Shown: piece by piece, positions 17,738 to 25,870 of the stretch
How positions within the stretch are numbered: the first letter of the stretch is position 1
How the letters are laid out: each line of letters opens with the position of its first letter
Origin: Pseudomonas sp. ISL-84
Lineage (GTDB): Bacteria > Bacillota > Bacilli > Bacillales > Cytobacillaceae
DNA length: 64,000 nucleotides
Assembly (NCBI GenBank): GCA_018613035.1
Contig: JAGGRA010000019.1
Location: 1-64,000 of the forward strand
Direction of reading: 5' to 3'
Program-made: the position numbers and the translations under genes
Notes under the pieces: model-generated
Told to the model about the DNA's origin: nothing
The model's database searches: none
The model's input: only the letters and a program-made list of their open reading frames with translations

Positions 17738-18715
17738 ATGGCTAGAAAAGTATTAGTGTTAGGTGAAGTCCGTGACGGTTCATTGCGTAATGTATCCTTC
17801 GAAGCGGTAGCAGCAGGCAAGACTGCAGCAGAAGGCGGAGAAGTTGTAGGTGTTTTAATCGGCGAATCTGTAAGCGCTTTAGCTCAGGAATTAATCCAGT
17901 ATGGGGCTGATCGTGTAGTAACTGTTGAAGATGAAAAATTAAAACAGTATACTCCAGATGGATATTCTCAGGCTTTAATGGCTGTTATTGAGTCTGAAAG
18001 CCCTGAAGGACTTATTTTTGGACATACAGCACTAGGAAAGGACCTTGCTCCTAAGATTGCTGCCAAATTGGAATCAGGATTAATTTCCGATGTAACGAGC
18101 CTTGAAGAAGCGGGTGGAAACCTTGTGTTCACACGTCCAATCTATTCAGGAAAAGCTTTCGAAAAGAAAATCGTAACAGATGGCTTGCTGTTTGCGACTA
18201 TTCGTCCAAATAATATTTCTCCATTGGAGAAAGATGAATCAAGATCTGGCGATGTTTCTTCTGTTTCTGCAGATATCAAGGATCTTCGTACAATCATTAA
18301 AGAAGTTGTCCGCAAAGCAAGCGAAGGCGTCGACTTATCGGAAGCAAAAGTAATAATTGCTGGCGGCCGCGGTGTTAAAAGCGAGGAAGGCTTTGAACCA
18401 TTAAAAGAGCTTGCGTCTGTTCTAAATGGAGCTGTTGGTGCATCACGCGGAGCTTGTGATGCGGATTACTGTGACTATTCATTGCAAATTGGACAAACAG
18501 GTAAGGTCGTTACTCCAGACCTTTATATTGCTTGCGGCATCTCTGGAGCGATCCAGCATTTAGCGGGCATGTCAAACTCAAAAGTAATCGTAGCCATCAA
18601 TAAAGATCCTGAAGCAAATATCTTTAAAGTGGCCGATTACGGTATTGTTGGGGACCTTTTTGAAGTTGTCCCAATGTTAACAGAAGAGTTCAAAAAACTT
18701 AAAGTAAATGCGTAG
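17738..18715 (+). CDS. etfA: Electron transfer flavoprotein alpha subunit
   Basis: A 325-residue EtfA. The N-terminal domain resembles EtfB, and the C-terminal FAD-binding domain (about 195-325) contains [50 protein letters not shown] and GAIQHLAGM, with the Arg, Gln-Thr-Gly and His positions that hold FAD. Together with EtfB it passes electrons from fatty-acyl-CoA oxidation to the respiratory chain. AGGGGG precedes ATG. It ends the operon at a strong terminator. Confidence 0.97.
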   Translation: MARKVLVLGEVRDGSLRNVSFEAVAAGKTAAEGGEVVGVLIGESVSALAQELIQYGADRVVTVEDEKLKQYTPDGYSQALMAVIESESPEGLIFGHTALGKDLAPKIAAKLESGLISDVTSLEEAGGNLVFTRPIYSGKAFEKKIVTDGLLFATIRPNNISPLEKDESRSGDVSSVSADIKDLRTIIKEVVRKASEGVDLSEAKVIIAGGRGVKSEEGFEPLKELASVLNGAVGASRGACDADYCDYSLQIGQTGKVVTPDLYIACGISGAIQHLAGMSNSKVIVAINKDPEANIFKVADYGIVGDLFEVVPMLTEEFKKLKVNA

Positions 18716-18754
18716 AATGCAGCTGTTAACCTAATCATGCTGTGTTTACAATAC

Positions 18755-18785
18755 AAAAGGGCGGCTTTGAGCCGCCCTTTATACA
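18755..18785 (+). terminator. etfBA terminator
   Basis: AAAAGGGCGGCT pairs with AGCCGCCCTTT around a TTG loop; the T tail is short. Confidence 0.83.
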
Positions 18786-18872
18786 TAAGCAAAATAAGGA
18801 TAAATATGAATATTCCGCTTAAAATAGGGTAAATTACGATCGAGCAAATTGTTAGCAACATATTATAAACGA

Positions 18873-18881
18873 TGATATACT
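18873..18881 (+). promoter_or_regulatory. Extended -10 promoter of trxA
   Basis: TG-A-TATACT (TG at 18873-18874, hexamer 18876-18881). A TTGTTA at 18849-18854 is 21 bp away, longer than optimal. Confidence 0.5.
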
Positions 18882-18920
18882 GTCGTTAGTATTTGAGTTA
18901 AAATTTAGGAGGCATATCAA

Positions 18921-19235
18921 ATGGCTATTACACATGCAACTGATCAAAACTTCACTACAGAAACAGGTTCTGGTTTAGTGTTGGCTGATTTCTGGGCTCC
19001 TTGGTGCGGGCCTTGCAAAATGATCGCTCCAGTATTGGAAGAGCTTGATTCTGAAATGGGCGATAAAGTTAAAATCGTAAAAATCGATGTTGACGAAAAC
19101 CAGGAAACGGCTGGTAAGTTTGGCGTTATGAGTATACCAACATTAATCGTTCTTAAAGACGGTGAAGTAGTAGACAAAGTAGTTGGTTTCCAGCCTAAAG
19201 AAGCTCTTGCTGAACTTCTTTCAAAACATGCTTAA
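18921..19235 (+). CDS. trxA: Thioredoxin
   Basis: A 104-residue cytosolic thioredoxin, normal length. The redox motif WCGPC is at residues 28-32, the structural cis-proline is in MSIPTLIVL, and the buried aspartate is in VLADFWAPW. It reduces protein disulfides using thioredoxin reductase. AGGAGG precedes ATG. In B. subtilis uvrC follows close by; here about 9 kb of accessory genes intervene. Confidence 0.98.
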   Translation: MAITHATDQNFTTETGSGLVLADFWAPWCGPCKMIAPVLEELDSEMGDKVKIVKIDVDENQETAGKFGVMSIPTLIVLKDGEVVDKVVGFQPKEALAELLSKHA

Positions 19236-19242
19236 TATCTGT

Positions 19243-19284
19243 AAAAATCCCGGTGTCCTTAAAAGGGCATACGGGATTTTTTTG
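19243..19284 (+). terminator. trxA terminator
   Basis: AAAAATCCCG and CGGGATTTTT pair around a 19-nt loop with partial internal pairing, followed by more T. Confidence 0.83.
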
Positions 19285-19339
19285 TTCTTTTCTAAAGGCT
19301 CTTATCGTAAAGATTGTTGTTTGTGGACGATAAAGCTTG

Positions 19340-19359
19340 CCCGTTGATTTCCGCTCCAG
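19340..19359 (-). repeat. Family B repeat fragment, inverted
   Basis: Read on the minus strand, CTGGAGCGGAAATCAACGGG matches the conserved segment just before the right end of family B. The rest of the element is not visible. Apart from this, bases 19287-19447 hold nothing I can assign. Confidence 0.55.
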
Positions 19360-19447
19360 TCATAACGAAAACAGCCATTCTTCATTTCGCATCGCCCTAT
19401 TCTAATATTAAGTTTGCAAAATAGACAAATAACTTTTAATTCTCTCA

Positions 19448-19503
19448 TTGACAGTGAGAATCATTCTCTATATAATAATGATTGTTAATGAAAATCATTA
19501 TCA
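19448..19503 (+). promoter_or_regulatory. Fur-regulated promoter with two Fur boxes
   Basis: TTGACA (19448-19453), 17-bp spacer, TATAAT (19471-19476). A 7-1-7 Fur site TGAGAAT-C-ATTCTCT (19455-19469) fills the spacer, and a second, perfect site TGAAAAT-C-ATTATCA lies at 19489-19503 just downstream of the start point. The arrangement predicts tight repression by Fe-Fur. Confidence 0.92.
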
Positions 19504-19563
19504 TTTAATTTGATAACTTAATAATTTAATAAATTCATTTCATTCACAGGAGGAATACATAAC

Positions 19564-20772
19564 ATGAAAAAGAGAGAATTAAGAAGAATTTTTGCAAGCT
19601 TCCTAGTAGCAAGTGTGGCGCTTACTGCATGCAGCAGCGGCGGTAATGAGGCAGAGAAGCCTGAGGAAAATAAGCAGGAAGAAAAGGCTGCAGAAGATCA
19701 GGAAGAAACCAAAGAAGAAGCAACTGAAGAGAACGCTGCAGCTGAGCAGACAAGTGTTGTTGGTGAAATGAAAGCAGAGCTGGATAAAGCAACTGAAAAT
19801 CAGGAAGTAGATTGGGATTTAGTCATTGAAAAATACCAGTCCGGGCTTCAAAACGCAGTTAATGAAGTAAATGGGGAGTTCGACGGAACCATTATGGCAG
19901 CACTGGAAGCTGGAAAATCAGGTGATATGGATGCCAATATTGCGCGTCAGCTTGTAGATAAGACAGTCCAATCTTATTTCTATCAAAAGCAGAAGTCACT
20001 TCACAAAGAAGCGGCAGAACTACTTGCTGAAGGAAATCAGGAGGAAGCTGAGAAGGCGTTTGAACAAATTAAGCATCTTGCAGAAAATGTTTTTATCCCT
20101 ACAGCTGAAAAAAGAGATAACTACTATGAATTAAGCGGAGAAGCAAGCATTGCAGAAAATATCAGTGCTGGGCTTGAAGCACAGGAAGAAGCTCTCTCTT
20201 CAGGGAATGCAGATGACTTCAATGTATATATTCAATTAACAGATAAATCAGTATACAAAAGCTATTATCTAGCATCAGCTTCTTATGCCGAAAAAATTGA
20301 AGCGGCTGTTAAAGAAGGCAAAGAAGAAGCTGAATTAAAAATTATGCAGGCAGAAGCATGGGGCTTCTATCAGGCAATAAAAGGATCACTATCAGGCGGG
20401 GATGAAGAAGCTGCAAACAAGTTGAATGAGCTATTCTCATTAGATGCTACAGAACCAGCTTCTATCAAAGCTGACGAAGTAAATAACCTTTTTAACAAAG
20501 CGATTGTTGGCAAAATAAAAAGCTATCATGAAAAAGTTCCAACATCACTTGATGAAGAAAAAATGGTAGATGCAAAAACCCAGGCTCTTGAAGGGAACAT
20601 GTTCCTGAAAGCTCTCCAAATCCAATTAAATGGAAAACTTGGTGAAGATAAAGCACAGGAAGCATTTACGCATGCAGAAGAATGGTTTAATGCTGTTTCA
20701 GAAGGCAATAAAGAAGAAGCAAAAACACATAGTGATGCGATCATCGAGTCAGTTGATCAATTGCTTCAATAA
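19564..20772 (+). CDS. Fur-controlled helical lipoprotein, likely iron-uptake partner
   Basis: A 402-residue protein with a lipoprotein signal; the lipobox is LTAC with Cys23 as the acylated residue. A Glu-rich linker (about 27-66) follows, then an all-helical region that appears to contain internal repeats: DKTVQSYFYQKQKSLHKEA (near 139-157) and DKSVYKSYYLASASYAEKI (near 226-244), each followed by an EGN/EGK-EEAE segment. I do not recognise a named family; it is not an obvious ABC binding protein, EfeO/M75 or EfeB. Two Fur boxes in its promoter and the FTR1 gene 5 kb downstream suggest an iron-binding or delivery role outside the membrane. It is monocistronic, with its own terminator. Confidence 0.82.
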   Translation: MKKRELRRIFASFLVASVALTACSSGGNEAEKPEENKQEEKAAEDQEETKEEATEENAAAEQTSVVGEMKAELDKATENQEVDWDLVIEKYQSGLQNAVNEVNGEFDGTIMAALEAGKSGDMDANIARQLVDKTVQSYFYQKQKSLHKEAAELLAEGNQEEAEKAFEQIKHLAENVFIPTAEKRDNYYELSGEASIAENISAGLEAQEEALSSGNADDFNVYIQLTDKSVYKSYYLASASYAEKIEAAVKEGKEEAELKIMQAEAWGFYQAIKGSLSGGDEEAANKLNELFSLDATEPASIKADEVNNLFNKAIVGKIKSYHEKVPTSLDEEKMVDAKTQALEGNMFLKALQIQLNGKLGEDKAQEAFTHAEEWFNAVSEGNKEEAKTHSDAIIESVDQLLQ

Positions 20773-20777
20773 AAAAA

Positions 20778-20804
20778 GAGGCCGCAGATTTGCGGCCTTT
20801 CTTA
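20778..20804 (+). terminator. Terminator of the lipoprotein gene
   Basis: AGGCCGCA and TGCGGCCTTT pair around GATT, six bases after the stop, preceded by an A-run and followed by a T-rich tail. Confidence 0.87.
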
Positions 20805-20918
20805 TTGAAGTATTCCTGAGAGCCAGTATTTTGGAACTGCCTGATTTAGACAGACAGGAAATCCATCTGCGGCTATGATAGAATAGCATTTGTCTATCTA
20901 TTGTAAGGAGATGTCAGC

Positions 20919-21866
20919 ATGAAAGTTTTGATAACAGGGGGCGCAGGGTTTATCGGAAGCCATTTAGCCCGGTTTTTAATAGAAAAAAATGATGAGGTAT
21001 ACATAATAGACTCACTTCATTCCTACTATTCCCAAGAAAGAAAAAGAGAGCATATTAAAGAGATAAAGAATGCAGGTTTTTTTTATTTTTATGAGATGGA
21101 TTTGCTTGATAGGGAAAAAACAATTAGCACTATAAAAGAAATTGCACCTGATACAATCATACACCTTGCTGCATTGCCAGGTGTATCCTACTCTATCGCA
21201 CAGCCGAACGAATATGTTGATTACGACATAAAAGCAACAATCAATGTTCTGGAAGCTGCAGGACAAGCAGGTGTGAAAAAGGTAATATTTGCATCCTCGT
21301 CTTCAGTCTACGGGAATTCCGAAGGACCCTGTAAAGAAGAAATGGCAGCAGGGAAGGTAATTTCACCTTATGCAGCATCCAAGTATGCAGCAGAATCTTT
21401 TTGCCACGTGTATGAGCATCTTTACGGATATAAAATGATTATCTTAAGGTTTTTCACGGTATACGGACCATGGGGACGTCCGGATATGGCGATCACAGGA
21501 TTTATAAAAAAACTGCTGAATGCTGAAGCGGTGACGGTTTTTGGCGAGGGTTCAGCAAGGGATTATACTTATATCGATGACATTGTTAATGGAATCAATC
21601 TATCGATCGAAAAGCTTCAAAGCAGCGAAATAATTAATTTGGGTTCCGGCAATCCGATCTCAATGGAAGAGCTGCTTGCAGAATTAAAAGGGCATTTTTC
21701 TGATATGAAGGTGAAAAGGGAAGGAAGCAGAAAAGGAGATGTGGATAAAACCTGGGCAGATATCGGGAAAGCAGAGCAGCTGCTCGGCTACAAACCAGAA
21801 GTGTCTTTTAGCGATGGAATAAGCGAGACTGTAAAATGGGCAAAGAAAAATGAAAGCATTCTTTAA
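20919..21866 (+). CDS. NAD-dependent nucleotide-sugar epimerase
   Basis: A 315-residue extended short-chain dehydrogenase of the UDP-sugar 4-epimerase type. The Rossmann motif GGAGFIGSHLARFL starts at residue 7. The catalytic YxxxK is Tyr151 and Lys155 in SPYAASKYAAE, with the Ser/Thr partner in FASSSSVYGNS. The C-terminal region has YTYIDDIVNGI and NLGSGNPISMEELL. The sequence looks closest to UDP-glucuronate or UDP-glucose epimerases, but the sugar cannot be read from motifs. It opens a four-gene overlapping operon with a flippase-like protein, a phosphatase and a GT2, so it probably supplies the sugar donor. A GTAAGGAG site precedes ATG. Confidence 0.9.
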   Translation: MKVLITGGAGFIGSHLARFLIEKNDEVYIIDSLHSYYSQERKREHIKEIKNAGFFYFYEMDLLDREKTISTIKEIAPDTIIHLAALPGVSYSIAQPNEYVDYDIKATINVLEAAGQAGVKKVIFASSSSVYGNSEGPCKEEMAAGKVISPYAASKYAAESFCHVYEHLYGYKMIILRFFTVYGPWGRPDMAITGFIKKLLNAEAVTVFGEGSARDYTYIDDIVNGINLSIEKLQSSEIINLGSGNPISMEELLAELKGHFSDMKVKREGSRKGDVDKTWADIGKAEQLLGYKPEVSFSDGISETVKWAKKNESIL

Positions 21867-22806
21867 ATCCAAAATTAAATATGTGATCAGCTTAGTTATT
21901 ATTTTCTCTTTCATCATTTTAAGTTATTTATATTTTGACGGAAATAAAATACTGAGTAGTCTCAAAACTGCCTTCTCCCATCCATTTGCTTTATTAATTA
22001 TTATGGGGATTTACTTGCTTTCTTTTATATTGAAAGCACTGGCATGGAAATGGTACCTTAAAGGAATTCCGCGCTTTTCAACCTGTCTTATTGGCGTGCT
22101 TTATAGCCTGTTTATCAATCATATCCTGCCTGTAAAAGCAGGGGATCTTGTCAGAATGGGCGTTATGAGAAACAGAGAAAAGGAGATTTCAGCATTGGTA
22201 TCCGCGCATTCCGTTATTGTGCTCCGTGCCCTTGATTTTGCCAGCCTAATCATCATGGCCAGCGCTGGAATCTTTGTTTTTCAAATAATGGCTCATTTCT
22301 CTTTCGTTCTGGTGCTAACTGCCTTTGCAGGAGGTATTATCTTGCTTGTTCTTCTCAAAAAAACTCTCCCGAAGGAGCTTTCAGAACAATATCAAGTATT
22401 GAAAGAGGCAATGCTGGGCAAGAACGGTATTCTCATTTTTCTCATTACATTCGCCAGCTGGATTCTGGAGGCGACGGTTGTGTTCGTAACGATCATCCTC
22501 ATAGCCAACCCAATTACTCCTTTGGAAGCTATTTGGGTAAACAGTATGACCGTGGCAGGACAGATTTTTCAAATAACGCCTGGAGGGTTAGCCAATTATG
22601 AAGCAGTTATGGCGTTTGCACTTAATGCCATTGGCATGGATCTGGAAACCGGGTACACCATCGCCATTCTAACACACGGAATAAAATTTTTATTCTCTTA
22701 TTTGGCTGGAGCTAGTGTTTTCATTTTTTATCCTATTAAACTTAATACAATCATCCAATGGGTGAAAAAGAAAGGAGAGGTGAACAAGAATGAAGAGCGC
22801 ATCTAA
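21850..22806 (+). CDS. Flippase-like integral membrane protein (LPG-synthase-TM/UPF0104 family)
   Basis: A 318-residue protein with about eight membrane helices and the family signature NHILPVKAGDLVRMGVMRNR (near residues 87-106). This family (PF03706) includes the flippase half of MprF and archaeal AglD-type proteins. A later conserved stretch reads QIFQITPGGLANYEAVMAFA. It overlaps the epimerase gene by 17 bp and the phosphatase gene by another 17 bp, so expression is probably coupled. It may move or bind a glycolipid intermediate. No MprF catalytic domain is attached. Confidence 0.85.
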   Translation: MKAFFKSKIKYVISLVIIFSFIILSYLYFDGNKILSSLKTAFSHPFALLIIMGIYLLSFILKALAWKWYLKGIPRFSTCLIGVLYSLFINHILPVKAGDLVRMGVMRNREKEISALVSAHSVIVLRALDFASLIIMASAGIFVFQIMAHFSFVLVLTAFAGGIILLVLLKKTLPKELSEQYQVLKEAMLGKNGILIFLITFASWILEATVVFVTIILIANPITPLEAIWVNSMTVAGQIFQITPGGLANYEAVMAFALNAIGMDLETGYTIAILTHGIKFLFSYLAGASVFIFYPIKLNTIIQWVKKKGEVNKNEERI

Positions 22807-24253
22807 ATTTGAGAAATTTGCAGCCAGATGCTGGAACTTATTGAATGAAGGGAAACCTTTTACACCTATTTTTGTGTTTGGGACTATGCTGCTGTTTCAC
22901 TTCTTGGAATTTGCGAGTGGGGAAAACATCATCTACTGGCTAATAGGTTTATTGGTAGCGGCACCCTTGCTCGTTATCTATTTTATTTATGATTTCCCTC
23001 TATTTTTACGCAATTATTTATGGATTCCTTTTGTCGTTTTCTTGATTGTTTGGAATGCGGCCTCGATCACGCTACTGTTTTTTGCGGCAGGTTTATATTT
23101 TTTTTTCACAGTGTTCTTCTGGGGAACATTATATTATCACCTAAGAATAGGAACTACATGGCTTAATTTTACACGCTTTTGGAAGCTGGTCCTTAAAAAT
23201 AGTGACTCGACAAGCGGGAATGCCCAGGAGCAGCTGCCGAAATTCCTGCTGGTTGTTTCAATATGGGAGATGTCATACCAAAATTTAAAAGCCGCAATTG
23301 AAATTCCTTTTACAGGCTTGGCACTATACTATTTATTCATTTTAATCTTTGCCTTTATACTGCATAAAAATCTTTTTGATTGGCAGCCGAAAATGTATGG
23401 ACAATATACAAAGGAGCTTTATAAACAGCCTAGCAGTGCTGTGTCAGATAAAGTAGTTGTTATTGTGATTGATGGAATGAGAAAAGAAAGGTTCTATGAA
23501 GCCGAAACACCTTTCCTTGATTATTTGAAGGAAACAGGAACCGAATATATGAATATGGAGACAGTTTACCCTGCGCGGACGGTGGTTTGTTTCTCCAGCA
23601 TGTTTACCGGTACATACCCGTTTGAGCACGGCATTAAATCCAATATGGTATGGAAGCTGGGCATAAACACAGAAAGTATTTTTGATTCTTTGCGTAAAGT
23701 AGGAAAAAAAGGAAGGCTTTTGGGTATTGCCCATCTTGTAGACTCAATGGGAAGCGATGTAGAGACTGTTACAGCTGTTATGCATAATGACAAAGCGGAC
23801 CTCAATATCATGGCAAGGGCAAAGAAAATTATGAAAGAACAGGACCCGGATTTATTCATCGTTCAAATGATTGCAACAGACCAGACAGGGCACAGCAGAG
23901 GGGTATTATACGATGAATACCTGCAGAAAATAAAAGAAGCGGACACTTTGGTCAAAGATTTTGTTGAAGAGCTTGAGCGTGATGGGAAAATGGAAAACAC
24001 AACCTTAATGATATGCGCGGACCATGGACAGGCTGATGGCATCGGAGGGCATGGCCATTTAGATGAAGGAGAGCGTTTTGTTCCGTTTATCGTACACGGC
24101 CCAAATATTCATAAAGGAAAAAAAATAGAAGAAAAGCACAGCCTTGTATCAATGGCTCCGACTATTGCTTATCTATTGGGAGCGCCATTCCCTGAGCAAT
24201 GCAGGGGAAAAATTTTGGAAGAGGCAATCCGGAAGGGAAGCGACAGGACATGA
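22790..24253 (+). CDS. Membrane-anchored alkaline-phosphatase-superfamily enzyme
   Basis: A 487-residue protein. The N-terminal 200 residues have about six membrane helices, and the rest is a nucleotide pyrophosphatase/phosphodiesterase-type domain. Metal and nucleophile positions are visible: Asp in VVIVIDGMRKERF, the probable nucleophile Thr264 in YPARTVVCFSSMFTG, DQTGH in MIATDQTGHSRG, DH in MICADHGQADG and the final His in GGHGHLDEGERFVPF. It probably hydrolyses a phosphodiester or phosphomonoester outside the cell or at the membrane. The start ATG follows GGAGAGG and overlaps the previous gene. Substrate is unknown; context suggests a lipid- or glycan-linked phosphate. Confidence 0.87.
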   Translation: MKSASKFEKFAARCWNLLNEGKPFTPIFVFGTMLLFHFLEFASGENIIYWLIGLLVAAPLLVIYFIYDFPLFLRNYLWIPFVVFLIVWNAASITLLFFAAGLYFFFTVFFWGTLYYHLRIGTTWLNFTRFWKLVLKNSDSTSGNAQEQLPKFLLVVSIWEMSYQNLKAAIEIPFTGLALYYLFILIFAFILHKNLFDWQPKMYGQYTKELYKQPSSAVSDKVVVIVIDGMRKERFYEAETPFLDYLKETGTEYMNMETVYPARTVVCFSSMFTGTYPFEHGIKSNMVWKLGINTESIFDSLRKVGKKGRLLGIAHLVDSMGSDVETVTAVMHNDKADLNIMARAKKIMKEQDPDLFIVQMIATDQTGHSRGVLYDEYLQKIKEADTLVKDFVEELERDGKMENTTLMICADHGQADGIGGHGHLDEGERFVPFIVHGPNIHKGKKIEEKHSLVSMAPTIAYLLGAPFPEQCRGKILEEAIRKGSDRT

Positions 24254-25044
24254 AAAAACAGACAGTGATCGTCTTTCTGCCGGCATTTAATGAAGAGGAA
24301 TCAATTGGGGATGTTATACGCGGTATCCCCCGTGATTTTCATCCGCTGGCAGAAGTAAAAGTACTTGTAATCGATGATGGTTCAAAGGATCGAACGGTTG
24401 AGATATCACGAAAAGCAGGAGCAGATTATATAGTCAGCTTTAAATCCAATAAAGGGCTAGGAGCTGCAGTAAGGGCAGGTTTGCAGGAATGTTATTCAAG
24501 GGGAGCAGACATTGGTGTCATGATTGATGCTGACGGCGAATATCCTGCCAGTCAGATTCCGGATTTATTGTCACCCATTTTTAGAGGCGAAGCTGATTAC
24601 ACAATGGGTTCACGTTTTATGGGAACGATTAAAGGAATGAAGCTACATCGACGCCTCGGTAATTATTGTTTTACATTGGTTCAATCGGTAATCCTAAGAA
24701 AGTGGATTGTTGACGGGCAATCTGGCATGAGGGCTTTTTCTAGGCAGGCTTTGCAGCACGCAGAAATTATCCATGATTACAATTATGCGCAGGTACTATC
24801 TCTCAATCTGATCCGGAAAGGCTTCAGAGTGAAGGAAGTTCCCATTCAATATCGGGTCCGTTCTACCGGAGAATCATTCATCACATTCAAAGGGTATTTA
24901 AGCTCTGTTATCCCGGCCATTTGGAAAGAAATCAGAAGGCCTGTACGAAAAGTGGATATTGATTTTACGGCCCATATACTTGAGTCAAACAGTCAAATAA
25001 AAATAGCAAAAAGTAATGGCAAAAGTGTGACAATTGCAAATTGA
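24250..25044 (+). CDS. Family 2 glycosyltransferase (polyprenyl-phosphate type)
   Basis: A 264-residue GT-A enzyme resembling dolichyl/polyprenyl-phosphate sugar transferases. Motifs are FLPAFNEEESIGDVI, the nucleotide-binding VIDDGSKD (Asp42, Asp43) and the DxD-like MIDADGEYP (near 94). The acceptor-side YTMGSRFMG and DGQSGMRAFSRQAL are typical of DPM-like enzymes. It ends without membrane helices. The frame extends upstream, but ATG 24250 overlaps the phosphatase stop as ATGA, a coupling arrangement, and follows GGAAGGGAAG. It probably transfers a sugar from a nucleotide donor, perhaps the epimerase product, to a lipid phosphate. Confidence 0.88.
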   Translation: MKKQTVIVFLPAFNEEESIGDVIRGIPRDFHPLAEVKVLVIDDGSKDRTVEISRKAGADYIVSFKSNKGLGAAVRAGLQECYSRGADIGVMIDADGEYPASQIPDLLSPIFRGEADYTMGSRFMGTIKGMKLHRRLGNYCFTLVQSVILRKWIVDGQSGMRAFSRQALQHAEIIHDYNYAQVLSLNLIRKGFRVKEVPIQYRVRSTGESFITFKGYLSSVIPAIWKEIRRPVRKVDIDFTAHILESNSQIKIAKSNGKSVTIAN

Positions 25045-25075
25045 CATTGACAATTAGACTGATAATTATTATCAT
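25041..25075 (+). promoter_or_regulatory. Fur-regulated promoter of the FTR1 unit
   Basis: TTGACATTGACA contains two overlapping -35 choices; TTGACA at 25047-25052 with a 17-bp spacer gives TATCAT at 25070-25075. A perfect 7-1-7 Fur box TGATAAT-T-ATTATCA lies at 25060-25074, covering the -10. The promoter overlaps the end of the GT2 gene. Confidence 0.9.
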
Positions 25076-25097
25076 TATCAATGTAGGAGGAAGCTAG

Positions 25098-25844
25098 ATG
25101 AAAAAACTCTTTTCTTTTTGTTTGATATTGATATTCGTTCTCAATAATAGTTTTTCGCTAACCGCCCACGCATATTCATATGGAGATCCAGGAGAAGAAC
25201 AATTCGCTGAAGCATATAAAGAACTGGAAGCTTATGTTGAAAATGACGATTGGGACAATGCACGCAAAATCTATGATACCTACCAGAAGGATTTTGACCT
25301 TTATTTTACAAAGGTAAAACCCGACATGGAAAAGGCATTGGAAACGAAAGACAAAGACTTGCTCCTAAGAAGCTATCAGGCTGCTATGGAACTGAATGTG
25401 GAACGCCGCCTTCACTTTGCCCAGGAACAATTTGATGATTATGGGCAGGCAAAGTTATTGCTAGCAAAGGCAAGAGGCACTTTTACAGTTTTGGAGCCTG
25501 AAGTAATTAAGAAAGCAGATCAAGAAACAGTTGATAATATATATAAAGCGTTTGATGATGCACTAACCGCACTTGGAAATCCGGGGTTATTCGGTATTGG
25601 AAGCAAAAACAGCGATAAAGAACTATTTGACGAAAAAGTGGATTACATAATAGAGGTTCTTCATCCTTTGTTCCCGATTGTTTCTGAAGAACAAAAAGAT
25701 AAAAGCCACTTAACCGAAGAAAATCTGGGGATTTTTTCAGGAGATGATGAAGGAAATTCAACATTATGGCTCATCTTTTCAGCCGTTTTGATTGTTGCCT
25801 TTATTCTCATCATTGTTACTCAAAAGCTTCGCAAGAAAAAATAA
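25098..25844 (+). CDS. Membrane-anchored extracellular partner of FTR1
   Basis: A 248-residue protein with a signal peptide (cleavage likely after Ala25 in LTAHA), a helical outer-face domain (about 26-215) rich in acidic and aromatic residues, and a C-terminal membrane helix (about 220-242) ending in LRKKK. Segments such as NPGLFGIGSKNSDKELFDEK look like the extracellular N-terminal part that some FTR1 permeases carry fused; here it is a separate gene. It is the first gene after a perfect Fur box and is followed 26 bp later by FTR1. It likely captures or hands iron to the permease. No heme-binding or peroxidase motif is visible. Confidence 0.82.
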   Translation: MKKLFSFCLILIFVLNNSFSLTAHAYSYGDPGEEQFAEAYKELEAYVENDDWDNARKIYDTYQKDFDLYFTKVKPDMEKALETKDKDLLLRSYQAAMELNVERRLHFAQEQFDDYGQAKLLLAKARGTFTVLEPEVIKKADQETVDNIYKAFDDALTALGNPGLFGIGSKNSDKELFDEKVDYIIEVLHPLFPIVSEEQKDKSHLTEENLGIFSGDDEGNSTLWLIFSAVLIVAFILIIVTQKLRKKK

Positions 25845-25870
25845 AGCATCATTTGAGGGGGATTCTCAAA

